Assembly: GCF_023502345.1 (NCBI RefSeq)
Contig: NZ_JAMFLX010000007.1
Span: forward strand, 123,266-187,265
Direction of reading: 5' to 3'
Source of the DNA: Parendozoicomonas callyspongiae
GTDB lineage: Bacteria; Pseudomonadota; Gammaproteobacteria; Pseudomonadales; Endozoicomonadaceae
DNA length: 64,000 nt
Below the pieces are notes generated by a model. That model was not told where the DNA came from and made no database searches. It saw only the letters and a list, made by a program, of their open reading frames with translations. Position 1 is the first letter of the stretch. Each line of letters begins with the position of its first letter. The translations under genes and the position numbers were made by a program. This document shows positions 56,043-64,000 of this stretch, piece by piece.

Positions 56043-56870
56043 ATGAAACAGACAGTACTGATCACCGGCTGCTCAACAGGGATTGGCCGAGCCTTAGCAT
56101 TAGAATTTAACAAGAAAGGTTATTGCGTCTGGGCTACTGCGCGGAATATTGATTCATTAACTGACCTGGTTGAAGCAGGCATCCATACTGCAACACTGGA
56201 TGTTACCAATGAGCAGAACCGCCAGGATGTCATCGACCAGATAATATCCAGCCATGGCCGCATAGATATTCTTGTGAACAATGCCGGCTATGGTGCCATG
56301 GGCCCAGTTGCAGAAGCTCCAGAGTCAGCACTCAGACAGCAATTTGAAACAAATGTCTTTGCTCCAACATTTTTTGTCAAACAGCTTCTCCCTGTGATGA
56401 AAAAACAGGGAAGCGGCTTAATCATTAACCTGGGAAGTGTTTCTGGAATTCTGACGACCCCATTCTCAGGAATGTACTGCGCATCCAAGGCAGCCCTGCA
56501 CAGCTTGAACGAAGCCATGGTTATGGAGTTAAAACCTTTTGGTATCGACGTAGTGAATGTGCAGCCTGGAGGTGTGAAATCCAGCTTTGGCAGCAATGCT
56601 TCAAAAACTCTCGGCATTCTTCCCAAAGACTCTGTGTATAACGCAATAAAAGATGCTATCGAAGCACGGGCTGTGGCATCACAGAACAGCCCGTCATCTC
56701 CAGAAGGTTTGGCAGAAAAAGTCGTCAGCATTATCGCCAGCGGTAAACGACCTCAGATCATCCGCTATGGTCACGGCAGTATCGCCTTCCCCTTTATGGC
56801 TCGCTGGCTGCCAGGGAAGCTGGTTCGCAGGGTTCTGTCACATAAGTTCAAGCTGGATCAGCTGGCGTAA
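56043..56870 (+). CDS. Short-chain dehydrogenase/reductase
   Basis: A 275-residue classical SDR with the cofactor motif TGCSTGIGRALA (residues 8-19), NNAGYG, and the catalytic YxxxK in YCASK (~152-156), preceded by the serine in GSVSG. The substrate is unknown; the sequence resembles the YbbO-like group. It follows alr by 24 bases and overlaps the convergent EamA gene by 13 bases. Confidence 0.88.
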   Translation: MKQTVLITGCSTGIGRALALEFNKKGYCVWATARNIDSLTDLVEAGIHTATLDVTNEQNRQDVIDQIISSHGRIDILVNNAGYGAMGPVAEAPESALRQQFETNVFAPTFFVKQLLPVMKKQGSGLIINLGSVSGILTTPFSGMYCASKAALHSLNEAMVMELKPFGIDVVNVQPGGVKSSFGSNASKTLGILPKDSVYNAIKDAIEARAVASQNSPSSPEGLAEKVVSIIASGKRPQIIRYGHGSIAFPFMARWLPGKLVRRVLSHKFKLDQLA

Positions 56871-57742
56871 CGTCTGGGGATCAGCAGACGCCACCGGCTG
56901 ATAAGCAAAGCACTGAAGATCAGGCTACAGCCAACCATCTGTGCCGTTGCCATCGTCTCATTAAACCAGACGACAGCTGCCAGAGTTGTCCATACAGGCT
57001 CCAGAACCATTATCAGAGCAGCATGACTTACTGGGGCCAGACTCTGCCCGTAAGTCTGCAGAGAAAACCTCAGACTTGTCGCAATAAGAATACTGGCAAG
57101 CAACCAGCCAATGATTTCTCCAGACACCTCAGCAGGCCAGGTTTCAACCATTGCTGATGTTATCAGTCCTGCCAATCCAACAAGAGTAAGTTGAGCTGCT
57201 GTCAGCGGCACTGCAGGAATTTTCCCGGCAATTCGCGAGAGAAAAGTAAACTGCAGAGAGAACAGAATCGCAGCCAACAGGAACCAGATCAGCCCCGGAT
57301 CAGAGTGGAAGCCACCTTCAAGAGACAGAAAGCCCAACCCGGAAACAGCCACAGGCAGTGCAAGCCAGGTGCTTTTGCTCGCAGGTTCACGAAACAGTAA
57401 CCAGGCAACGACAGGAACGAACACAACCCCCAGGCTGGTTATAAAAGACCCTGTCCCCATATGAAGACCAAGCGCCAGCCCCTGAATCCAGCACAACATG
57501 GCAACCGCCTGAGTGCCTCCGGTTATCCAGACTTTATGACGCAGGGGACTGCTATTCAGAGTCTTCCAGGCACCACGGTTAGTAATAAACAAAAATAGTC
57601 CGGCAGAGAAAAAACGAATGCCTATAAACAGAAGTGATGGCATTTCAGCAAGTGCTTCTTTTGAAAAGACCCAGCCGCAGGCAGCAAGAATAGTCACAAG
57701 AAAAAGAACAAGATCAGCCTTCAGATGGGAAGAGTTCTCCAT
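56858..57742 (-). CDS. EamA/DMT-superfamily transporter
   Basis: A 294-residue inner membrane protein with ten hydrophobic segments arranged as two EamA repeats (second begins near GLIWFLLAAILFSLQFTFL). Such proteins usually export amino acids, metabolites or drugs; the substrate is unknown. It overlaps the SDR gene at the 3' end and is separated from potI, on the same strand, by 132 bases. Confidence 0.86.
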   Translation of the reverse strand: MENSSHLKADLVLFLVTILAACGWVFSKEALAEMPSLLFIGIRFFSAGLFLFITNRGAWKTLNSSPLRHKVWITGGTQAVAMLCWIQGLALGLHMGTGSFITSLGVVFVPVVAWLLFREPASKSTWLALPVAVSGLGFLSLEGGFHSDPGLIWFLLAAILFSLQFTFLSRIAGKIPAVPLTAAQLTLVGLAGLITSAMVETWPAEVSGEIIGWLLASILIATSLRFSLQTYGQSLAPVSHAALIMVLEPVWTTLAAVVWFNETMATAQMVGCSLIFSALLISRWRLLIPRRYAS

Positions 57743-57874
57743 GCAATCCTTATCTTTATTATGTGTAAATCATCAAAACGGGCAGTCTTACATAGACTGT
57801 ACAGAGTCAGAAGGGCATAAAAACAAGAAAGGAGGGTTGCTGACACAACGGATGTTATGCCAGCAGAGAAAATT

Positions 57875-58711
57875 CTACTGATCTCGCTCCATTATTTGGT
57901 AGGCATCTCGCTGAGCACGATCAGCACGACGAGCCAGCCACCAGGCAATAAATGCAGCCAGAGAAACGCAGAGAATCATCAGCGTTGCCAGCGCGTTCAC
58001 CTTTGGAGAAACCCCCAAACGAACAGAAGAGAACACGACCATCGGTAGTGTGGTTGAACCCGGTCCGGAGACAAAACTGGAAATCACCAGATCATCCAGA
58101 GACAGGGTAAACGACAACAGCCAGGCAGAAGCCAGAGCAGGCGCAATTGTCGGAATAGTAATCACAAAGAATGTTTTCAGTGGTGATGCTCCGAGATCCA
58201 TCGCAGCTTCCTCAATGGAAACATCCATCTCCCGCAACCGTGAGCTGATAACCACTGTCGAATAGGCTGTGCAGAATGTGATATGGGCGATCAGGATCGT
58301 CAGCATACCCCGGTCTTCCGGCCAGCCGATGCTTGTCGACAGGGAGACAAACATCAGTAGCAGAGACAGACCGATAATGACATCCGGCATAACCAGAGGC
58401 GCTGTGATCATACTACTGAACAGAGTTCTGCCCCGGAACTTACCAAAGCGGTTCAGAAGATAAGCTGACATAGTTCCCAGAATCACAGCAGCTGTAGCTG
58501 CACAAACAGCTATTTCCAAACTCGTCAGAACCGCGTCAATCAACTGGTCATCTTTAAACAGCTCTCCATACCACTTGGTCGAAAAACCAGCCCAGACAGT
58601 TACCAGGCGAGAGGCATTGAAGGAGTAGATCACCAGAATGAACATCGGCAGGTAAAGAAACACCAGGCCGAACCCAAGAGCAATATTGGAGAAGTTGGTT
58701 TTTCGTCCCAT
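57875..58711 (-). CDS. potI: Putrescine ABC transporter permease PotI
   Basis: A 278-residue permease with about six membrane segments and the docking loop EEAAMDLGASPLKTFFVITIPTIAP. The sequence and position (last of potF-G-H-I) match the second permease of the putrescine importer. It overlaps the potH stop by one base (TAATG). Confidence 0.92.
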   Translation of the reverse strand: MGRKTNFSNIALGFGLVFLYLPMFILVIYSFNASRLVTVWAGFSTKWYGELFKDDQLIDAVLTSLEIAVCAATAAVILGTMSAYLLNRFGKFRGRTLFSSMITAPLVMPDVIIGLSLLLMFVSLSTSIGWPEDRGMLTILIAHITFCTAYSTVVISSRLREMDVSIEEAAMDLGASPLKTFFVITIPTIAPALASAWLLSFTLSLDDLVISSFVSGPGSTTLPMVVFSSVRLGVSPKVNALATLMILCVSLAAFIAWWLARRADRAQRDAYQIMERDQ

Positions 58712-59637
58712 TATGAATCCCCTCCCAGTTCCTTCTGTCGGGAATTATTGAAGAACACAATCGGAACGAGAAGAATCAAAAGCATGACCATTGCCAAAGC
58801 GGAGGCAACTGGCCAGTCGCGATTGTTAAAGAACTCCTGCCACAGAATCTTGCCGATCATCAGTGTTTCCGGCCCACCCAGCAGCTGAGGAATCACCACC
58901 TCACCAACCGCAGGGATAAACACCAGCATTGAGCCCGCAATAATACCGCTCTTGGACAGAGGCAGTGTGATACGGAAGAAGCACTCCACAGGTCTGGCTC
59001 CCAGATCCTGCGCAGCCTCAATCAGGGAGTGATCAAGTTTTACAAGATTTGCGTAGATGGGCAGCACCATAAATGGCAGGTAGGCGTACACGAGACCGAT
59101 ATAAACAGCCACATTGGTATTCAGAATAATCAGCGGCTGATCTATCACACCAAGCCACATCAAAAAGTTATTCAGCAAACCATTGTTGCGCAATATTCCC
59201 ATCCAGGCATAAATGCGAATCAGGAAGGAAGTCCAGGAAGGCAACAGTACCGCAATCATCAATGCTGACTGCCACTTTCGCGGAGCCCGGGCCATTGCAT
59301 AAGCCATGGGATAACCCAAGAGCAAACACCACAGCGTTCCAAAGAAAGCAACTTCCAGAGAGCCCAGGTAAGCAGACAAATACAACGGATCATCTGCAAG
59401 GAACAGATAGTTGCCAAAGTTCAGAACGATCGTGACAGCTTCATCTGCATACTCCAGCAAATCGGAGTAAGGCGGAATCGCAATTTCGGTATAAGCAAAG
59501 CTGATCTTCAGAACAATAATAAATGGGATGAAAAAGAACAGCAGCAGCCACAAAAAGGGAATGCCAATAACTGCCCGGCGCCCAAGGTCGGCCTGCAGTT
59601 CATGGCAACTCGAAGCCTGTAACTTGCGAAGCATCAT
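58711..59637 (-). CDS. potH: Putrescine ABC transporter permease PotH
   Basis: A 308-residue inner membrane permease beginning with a cytoplasmic leader and the segment IGIPFLWLLLFFFIPFIIVLKISF. Its docking loop is EAAQDLGARPVECFFRITLPLSK. It overlaps potG (ATGA overlap) and potI, so the three are translationally coupled. It forms the channel together with PotI. Confidence 0.92.
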   Translation of the reverse strand: MMLRKLQASSCHELQADLGRRAVIGIPFLWLLLFFFIPFIIVLKISFAYTEIAIPPYSDLLEYADEAVTIVLNFGNYLFLADDPLYLSAYLGSLEVAFFGTLWCLLLGYPMAYAMARAPRKWQSALMIAVLLPSWTSFLIRIYAWMGILRNNGLLNNFLMWLGVIDQPLIILNTNVAVYIGLVYAYLPFMVLPIYANLVKLDHSLIEAAQDLGARPVECFFRITLPLSKSGIIAGSMLVFIPAVGEVVIPQLLGGPETLMIGKILWQEFFNNRDWPVASALAMVMLLILLVPIVFFNNSRQKELGGDS

Positions 59638-60773
59638 GAGTTAAGCACCACGCAGCTATCTGGTTCCCAGTTTATGTAAACCTCATCGTCCCAGGTTGGG
59701 TGGTCAGCAGTACGAATCACATTGGCCATTGTACATTGAACAATTGATCCGCCTGGCAGCTGGATGTAATAAACAGAATGAGCCCCAAGATAGGCAATGT
59801 CGTAAACAATACCCTGAGCCCAGTTGCAGTTTTCGCCCGGGCGCTCACGACTGATATTTATCTTCTCAGGGCGGAGTGCAACCCAGCACTTACGATCTTC
59901 CAGCGGGGCTGCAATACCATGATCAATGTAAACAGGCCCTGGCAACTGGGGACAGCCGATGATGACATGATCCGGTTCATCTTCTGTGATTTCACCTGGG
60001 AAGATATTTACCGAGCCAATGAACTCCGCTGTCATACGGCTGTTCGGGTTCTCGTAGATATCAACAGGTGTGCCGGTCTGAACAATCCAGCCATTGTCCA
60101 TAATGCCAATACGATCAGCCATCGTCATGGCTTCTTCCTGGTCGTGAGTCACCATCAGACAGGTCACACCCACTTTTTCCAGGATCTCCACCACTTCCAG
60201 CTGCATCTGTGTTCGAAGTTGTTTATCCAATGCGCCCATAGGCTCATCAAGCAGCAACAGTTTGGGACGTTTTGCCAGGCTGCGAGCAAGAGCCACGCGC
60301 TGTCTCTGGCCTCCAGAAAGCTGGTGAGGTTTCCGGCGGGCATACTTCTGCATGCGTACAAGTTTCAGAAGTTCGGCAACACGCTGGTTGATTTCAGCTT
60401 TTGGCATGCCATCCTGCTTCAATCCAAACGCAACGTTCTGCTCAACAGTCATATGCGGGAACAGAGCATAAGACTGGAACATCATATTTATTGGGCGTTC
60501 ATAAGGTGGCAGGTTAGTAATATCCTGACCATCAAGCAGAATGCGCCCTTCACTTGGTTTCTCAAAACCAGCCAGAATACGCAACAGCGTTGATTTGCCT
60601 GAACCTGAGCCACCAAGAAGCGCAAAAATCTCGCCTTTGTTAATAGTCAGACTGACTTCATCAACAGCCAGAGTTTCTTCAAAATTCTTGGAAACACGCT
60701 CAATCTTTAGCAGCACCTGTTTCTTTTCACGTGCGCTGAATGTTTTCTTATAGAAGCCGGATGGTATAGCCAT
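59634..60773 (-). CDS. potG: Putrescine ABC transporter ATP-binding protein PotG
   Basis: A 379-residue ATPase with Walker [10 protein letters not shown], the family segment [28 protein letters not shown], signature [16 protein letters not shown], Walker [13 protein letters not shown], and a C-terminal TOBE domain (~290-379). The start at ATG 60773 has GGGAGAA ~9 bases upstream; ATG 60791 is also in frame but has no ribosome binding site. It energises uptake of putrescine bound by PotF. Confidence 0.92.
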   Translation of the reverse strand: MAIPSGFYKKTFSAREKKQVLLKIERVSKNFEETLAVDEVSLTINKGEIFALLGGSGSGKSTLLRILAGFEKPSEGRILLDGQDITNLPPYERPINMMFQSYALFPHMTVEQNVAFGLKQDGMPKAEINQRVAELLKLVRMQKYARRKPHQLSGGQRQRVALARSLAKRPKLLLLDEPMGALDKQLRTQMQLEVVEILEKVGVTCLMVTHDQEEAMTMADRIGIMDNGWIVQTGTPVDIYENPNSRMTAEFIGSVNIFPGEITEDEPDHVIIGCPQLPGPVYIDHGIAAPLEDRKCWVALRPEKINISRERPGENCNWAQGIVYDIAYLGAHSVYYIQLPGGSIVQCTMANVIRTADHPTWDDEVYINWEPDSCVVLNS

Positions 60774-60887
60774 CGATAGCAGTTCTCCCATAGCTGAATA
60801 GCAGCCATGTCACCAAAGCAGTATGCCAGTGTTATTGCACCTTCCCAGCATAAAGCGTTAAGTATGAAAGTAATTCGACAGGTAGTC

Positions 60888-60921
60888 CAAAGCACTCCAC
60901 CCCACATGGTGAAGTGCTTTG
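60888..60921 (-). promoter_or_regulatory. Intercistronic hairpin between potF and potG
   Basis: The stem CAAAGCACT/AGTGCTTTG extends through CACC/GGTG with one mismatch, just past the potF stop. Such stem-loops after the binding-protein gene commonly stabilise its mRNA and lower expression of the downstream membrane parts. Confidence 0.65.
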
Positions 60922-60932
60922 CTGGGAGTGCC

Positions 60933-62024
60933 TTACTTCCCGGACATCAACCTATTCCAGGCCCGGGTGATAACCCGGTCAAGTTTAGGTTCAACCTCTT
61001 TAAAGGCATACAGCCTGCTCGCTGTCTCCTTATCAGGGTATATTCCAGGATTTTTGGCTATCGACTCATCAAGGAACGGTGTCGATTGTGTATTCGGATT
61101 CGCATACGACACATAGTTAGTGATCTCTGCGATCACCTTAGGTTCCAGCAGGTAATTCAGGAAAGCGTGAGCTTCTTCCGTATTGGCTGCACCGACGGGA
61201 ATCGCCAGCATATCAAACCAGACGCCAGCTCCCTCTTTGGGAATGGAGTATTCAATCACGTTACCATTGCCTGCTTCTTCAGCGCGATCTGAAGCCATCA
61301 GGATATCGCCAGACCATCCCATGGCGACAACAATGTCACCATTTGCCAGATCACTGATATAACGTGATGAATTGAAATAAGTTACATAAGGGCGAACCTG
61401 ACTGATTAACTTTTCAGCCTGTTCATAATCTTTGGGATTCTTACTATTTGGATCCAAACCAAGATAAGTTAATGCTGCGGCAAATACCTCGGTTGGAGAT
61501 TCAAGGAATGCTACACCATGTGGTGCAAGCTTCTTCATATAATCAGGATTAAACAAAAGCTCCCAACTATTAACAGGGGCTTCTCTTCCAAGAATCTTTT
61601 CAATTTTTGCTTTGTTATAACCAATGCCCGTTGTTCCCCACATATATGGAACAGCATATTGGTTATCTGGATCATGCTCCTGGAGTTTATCCAGAAGTTT
61701 AGAATCGAGATTCTTCCAGTTAGGTATTTTCGATTTATCTAATTTAACAAATGCACCAGCTCTTAACTGGCGGGATAAAAATTCACTGGTTGGAGCAACC
61801 ACATCATAACCGGAACGACCGGATAATAATTTGGCTTCAAGAACCTCATTACTATCAAAAACATCGTAGGTTACGTCTATGCCGGTACGTTTTTCAAAAA
61901 CAGGCAGAGTCTCTTCGGCGATGTAGTCACTCCAGTTCAGAACATTCAAGCTCTTGGCTACTACACCGCCGCTGACACTTAAGGCGGCAACAATAAACAG
62001 CAGATACCTTCTCAGGCGCATCAT
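60933..62024 (-). CDS. potF: Putrescine-binding periplasmic protein PotF
   Basis: A 363-residue periplasmic binding protein with a signal peptide (1-23, cleavage near VVA) and the spermidine/putrescine family start LNVLNWSDYIAEETLPVFEKRTGI. Further family blocks are YDVVAPTSEFLSRQ, YMWGTTGIGYN, and WSGDILMA. It is the first gene of potFGHI. Whether putrescine or spermidine is preferred cannot be read reliably; PotFGHI order favours putrescine. Confidence 0.92.
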   Translation of the reverse strand: MMRLRRYLLFIVAALSVSGGVVAKSLNVLNWSDYIAEETLPVFEKRTGIDVTYDVFDSNEVLEAKLLSGRSGYDVVAPTSEFLSRQLRAGAFVKLDKSKIPNWKNLDSKLLDKLQEHDPDNQYAVPYMWGTTGIGYNKAKIEKILGREAPVNSWELLFNPDYMKKLAPHGVAFLESPTEVFAAALTYLGLDPNSKNPKDYEQAEKLISQVRPYVTYFNSSRYISDLANGDIVVAMGWSGDILMASDRAEEAGNGNVIEYSIPKEGAGVWFDMLAIPVGAANTEEAHAFLNYLLEPKVIAEITNYVSYANPNTQSTPFLDESIAKNPGIYPDKETASRLYAFKEVEPKLDRVITRAWNRLMSGK

Positions 62025-62291
62025 TCTCTGTACTCACTTATAAAAGCCTGTCTCTAATAGCGAAGAGACAGGGTTATTAGAATCAACTCAAATAAAGTTG
62101 TCTGCAGAAGATGGACAAGGTTTGAACATCATTACGGCAGCGGCACATTGTCGCTAGGGACTGGCAAAGGTCAATGATTTTTTTTTCATTTTCTGTCAAC
62201 GTATAGAACTGTTTATCAATCGTCGTATCCAGCGCAAAGAAATAGCCAAGATGAGTAGCTGGTAGGGAATCTTTTTGTCGGAATGAAGGGC

Positions 62292-62400
62292 AAAGAAAAG
62301 GCTCCTTGCGGGGGAGCCTTAACTGGTCGTTGCGTTTAAGAGTTACCCATCCTTGGGTTACACGGCCCTGTGCGTCGACCTTCCTTGTACTTTTTATCCT
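62292..62400 (-). ncRNA. Candidate Rsm/Csr-type small regulatory RNA
   Basis: On the minus strand this interval is a plausible ~100-nt RNA. It ends in a Rho-independent terminator whose stem AAGGCTCC/GGAGCCTT is followed by TTTTCTTT. GGA motifs, the binding element of CsrA/RsmA, occur at AGGATA, AAGGAAGG, in the hairpin ACCCAAGGATGGGT (loop AAGGAT, the ideal presentation) and in the terminator stem. An 18-base GacA/UvrY-like repeat lies ~50 bases upstream (62446-62463). There is no credible coding frame. The 5' end is a guess. Confidence 0.5.
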
Positions 62401-62445
62401 AGATACTTTCCGACTAGTACAACAGAAGACCATGCCTCTTTTTCC

Positions 62446-62463
62446 TGTGAGCCATATCTCACA
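62446..62463 (-). promoter_or_regulatory. GacA/UvrY-like inverted repeat upstream of the sRNA candidate
   Basis: TGTGAGATATGGCTCACA (minus strand) has perfect 6-base arms spaced by 6, the architecture of the GacA/UvrY upstream activating sequence (TGTAAG-N6-CTTACA) found before csr/rsm RNA genes. The spacing (8 between TGTGA and TCACA) does not fit a CRP site, which needs 6. Confidence 0.55.
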
Positions 62464-62558
62464 AACTCTTCTTGGCAACGACTCGCTATTCAAGTGCTCA
62501 TTCAAAATGCGACACTGATTACAGAACAACAATGACTTTTTAAAACTGGATTACCTCC

Positions 62559-63545
62559 ATGGGAAATAACCTGAAACATATCGGTGTTTTGACGTCTGGT
62601 GGCGACGCTCCTGGTATGAACGCTGCTATTCGTGCCGTTGTGCGGGCTTGTACCCACTATGATCTGAAAGTGAGTGGAATTCACGAAGGTTACCAGGGTC
62701 TTATCGACGGTAACTTTCAAGAGCTGGATGCTCGTGCTGTTGCACATATTATTAACCGCGGCGGAACCATGCTGAAATCAGCACGTTGCATGGAATTCCG
62801 TTCCAAAGAAGGCCGTGAAAAAGCCTACGAGCAAGCTAAGAAACAGGGGTTGGATGCACTGGTTGTTATCGGTGGTGACGGCTCCTTTACTGGTGCCAGC
62901 CTGTTCTCCAAAGAGTTTGATATCCCTGTCGTTGGTATCCCCGGAACAATTGATAACGATATCTATGGCACCGACTACACCATCGGTTTTGACACCGCCC
63001 TGAATACCGTTGTTGATGCTATCGACAAGATCCGTGATACAGCCACTTCCCACAACCGCCTGTTCTTCATCGAATGCATGGGCCGTGATGCAGGCTTTAT
63101 TGCATTAAACGCTGGCATTGCCGGTGGTGCAACTGAGATTCTGATTCCTGAAGATGATAAGGAAGTTGACGACGTTGTTGCGAAGCTGAAAGCCAGCCGT
63201 GACGCCAAGAAGAGTTCCAACATCGTTCTAGTAGCAGAAGGTGATCAGCTGGGCGGTGACGTCTTCAAACTGGCCCGTGATGCTGGTGAAAGACTGCCAG
63301 GTTACGATATTCGTGTATCCGTTCTGGGTCATATCCAGCGCGGTGGTAGCCCAACATGTTCTGACCGTGTCCTGGGAAGTCGCCTGGGTGTTGCAGCCAT
63401 TGAGCAGCTAATGTCTGGTCACAGCGGTATCATGGTAGGCCTTCGCAACGATACCGTGACTACTGAAACCCTGCACGACGCCATCACGAAGAAGCCCGGC
63501 ATTAACCGGAACCTGATGCACGTCGCCGAGATCGTTTCCTTGTAA
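62559..63545 (+). CDS. pfkA: ATP-dependent 6-phosphofructokinase
   Basis: A 328-residue glycolytic kinase. The ATP-binding glycine region GVLTSGGDAPGMNAA is at the start, GGDGSFTGA follows near residue 106, and the catalytic block PGTIDNDIYGTDYTIGFDTA carries the proton-accepting aspartate. ATP rather than pyrophosphate is indicated by glycine in the GGDG(S) position. The start ATG 62559 has only a weak GGA upstream. It is a single gene ending in a strong terminator. Confidence 0.95.
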   Translation: MGNNLKHIGVLTSGGDAPGMNAAIRAVVRACTHYDLKVSGIHEGYQGLIDGNFQELDARAVAHIINRGGTMLKSARCMEFRSKEGREKAYEQAKKQGLDALVVIGGDGSFTGASLFSKEFDIPVVGIPGTIDNDIYGTDYTIGFDTALNTVVDAIDKIRDTATSHNRLFFIECMGRDAGFIALNAGIAGGATEILIPEDDKEVDDVVAKLKASRDAKKSSNIVLVAEGDQLGGDVFKLARDAGERLPGYDIRVSVLGHIQRGGSPTCSDRVLGSRLGVAAIEQLMSGHSGIMVGLRNDTVTTETLHDAITKKPGINRNLMHVAEIVSL

Positions 63546-63562
63546 ACTGATCTTCAGATAGC

Positions 63563-63592
63563 AAAAAAGGGTCTGCATGCAGACCCTTTTTT
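63563..63592. terminator. Bidirectional terminator between pfkA and the DUF2956 gene
   Basis: A 30-base perfect palindrome, A6 then GGGTCTGCATGCAGACCC then T6, lies 17 bases after the pfkA stop and directly at the end of the convergent gene. Confidence 0.95.
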
Positions 63593-63926
63593 ATTTGCTC
63601 AGAAAAGTGAACGCGGCAAAGCCAACCCAACTCACAACTAATAATAACCATGGCAGCCAGTGCTGCTTATAGATGACATCAGGTGAAGTGATTTCAGGCT
63701 CTGAAAGAGCGTTTTCAGCCTGACTGCGAGGGTTCTTTTTCTTTTGCTTATCCAGTTCCCGCATTTTAGCTTTATGCTGCTTCTTATATTGCTCAATACC
63801 TTTCTGGATACCCTGAGCAATCAAGCGGGTCTGTTCTTTTGTCTGCCCCGGCTTTTGAGTACCTTTGGCAATTGCCATTGCTTCTTCCTGTGTTTTGGAA
63901 GAATTATCCTTTCTCGATCTGGACAT
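63591..63926 (-). CDS. DUF2956 family protein
   Basis: A 111-residue protein with the family's conserved N-terminal block TQEEAMAIAKGTQKPGQTKEQTRLIAQGIQKGIEQYKKQ, a Lys-rich linker and one C-terminal membrane segment (WLPWLLLVVSWVGFAAFTFL), so it is probably tail-anchored in the inner membrane with a charged cytoplasmic domain. No function is known. Its stop overlaps the palindromic terminator of pfkA by two bases. Confidence 0.85.
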   Translation of the reverse strand: MSRSRKDNSSKTQEEAMAIAKGTQKPGQTKEQTRLIAQGIQKGIEQYKKQHKAKMRELDKQKKKNPRSQAENALSEPEITSPDVIYKQHWLPWLLLVVSWVGFAAFTFLSK

Positions 63927-64000
63927 ATTACCCCCAGTCTCATTTCATTCTTTTCGGAAGGATATAAGAAAACCCCAGCCGACTTATTCGTTAAAATAGC

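Noticed and set aside
59778..60593. 271-codon plus-strand frame opposite potG
   Set aside because: Antisense to the conserved ATPase domain; His/Phe-rich shadow translation.
62446..62463. CRP-binding site at the TGTGA...TCACA repeat
   Set aside because: The half-sites are separated by 8 bases rather than the 6 required by CRP; the 6-6-6 geometry fits GacA/UvrY better.
62083..62532. 149-codon minus-strand frame in the potF-pfkA gap
   Set aside because: Starts with TTG lacking a ribosome binding site, runs through a terminator hairpin and the candidate small RNA, and has no protein family features. The RNA interpretation explains the region better.

Overview
The window reads as a chromosomal segment of a marine gammaproteobacterium of moderate GC content, most like Oceanospirillales and, within that, Endozoicomonas-type relatives. 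This is an inference from protein character and gene order: no rRNA gene is present to settle it. The left two thirds follow a backbone known from Pseudomonas: rpmG-rpmB, radC, coaBC-dut-algC-argB, pyrE/crc, rph, yicC, gmk-rpoZ-spoT-ridA, oxyR-recG, HU, ubiC-ubiA, phoB-phoR. I found no tRNA, CRISPR array, prophage or transposase gene.

Layout. 0.4-12 kb: an H-NS-family protein, the tRNA hydroxylation protein TrhP, ribosomal proteins L33 and L28, RadC, then coenzyme A, dUTP, sugar-phosphate and arginine synthesis genes, SlmA and pyrE. 12-20 kb: Crc (catalytic residues lost), RNase PH, a eukaryotic-type Ser/Thr kinase, YicC, Gmk, RpoZ, SpoT, RidA. 20-26 kb: a basic amino acid ABC importer, a membrane-anchored multicopper oxidase and a YeeZ-like epimerase. 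26-31 kb: oxyR-recG behind a near-perfect LexA box, and malic enzyme. 31-37 kb: a thiol locus made of a DecR/CyuR-like regulator, cysteine desulfidase, APC permease, M20 amidohydrolase and secreted phytochelatin synthase-like peptidase. 37-43 kb: SCP2 protein, HU, ubiquinone entry genes, a SprT-like metallopeptidase, PhoBR and a second H-NS paralogue. 43-49 kb: prkA-yeaH-spoVR. 49-54 kb: a leucine dehydrogenase/branched-chain keto acid dehydrogenase operon. 54-58 kb: PilZ, Lrp, alanine racemase, SDR, EamA transporter. 58-64 kb: potFGHI, a candidate Rsm/Csr-type small RNA, pfkA and a DUF2956 protein.

The non-coding signals are the most unusual part. A family of ~140-165 bp imperfect palindromes occurs three times between genes, one copy decayed. 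The decR-cyuA intergenic region carries a cluster of GAAAATATTTTC-like palindromes. The oxyR start is preceded by a 20-bp SOS-box match. The potF-pfkA gap holds an 18-bp GacA/UvrY-like inverted repeat followed by a GGA-rich transcript candidate with its own terminator. The prkA-yeaH gap has a 44-bp perfect palindrome and a nested hairpin.

How the genes may work together: the thiol locus could liberate and import cysteine-containing fragments of glutathione and degrade the cysteine to pyruvate, ammonia and sulfide. The ldh-bkd operon converts branched-chain amino acids to acyl-CoAs. Crc and the candidate Rsm RNA point to post-transcriptional control of carbon use and lifestyle.
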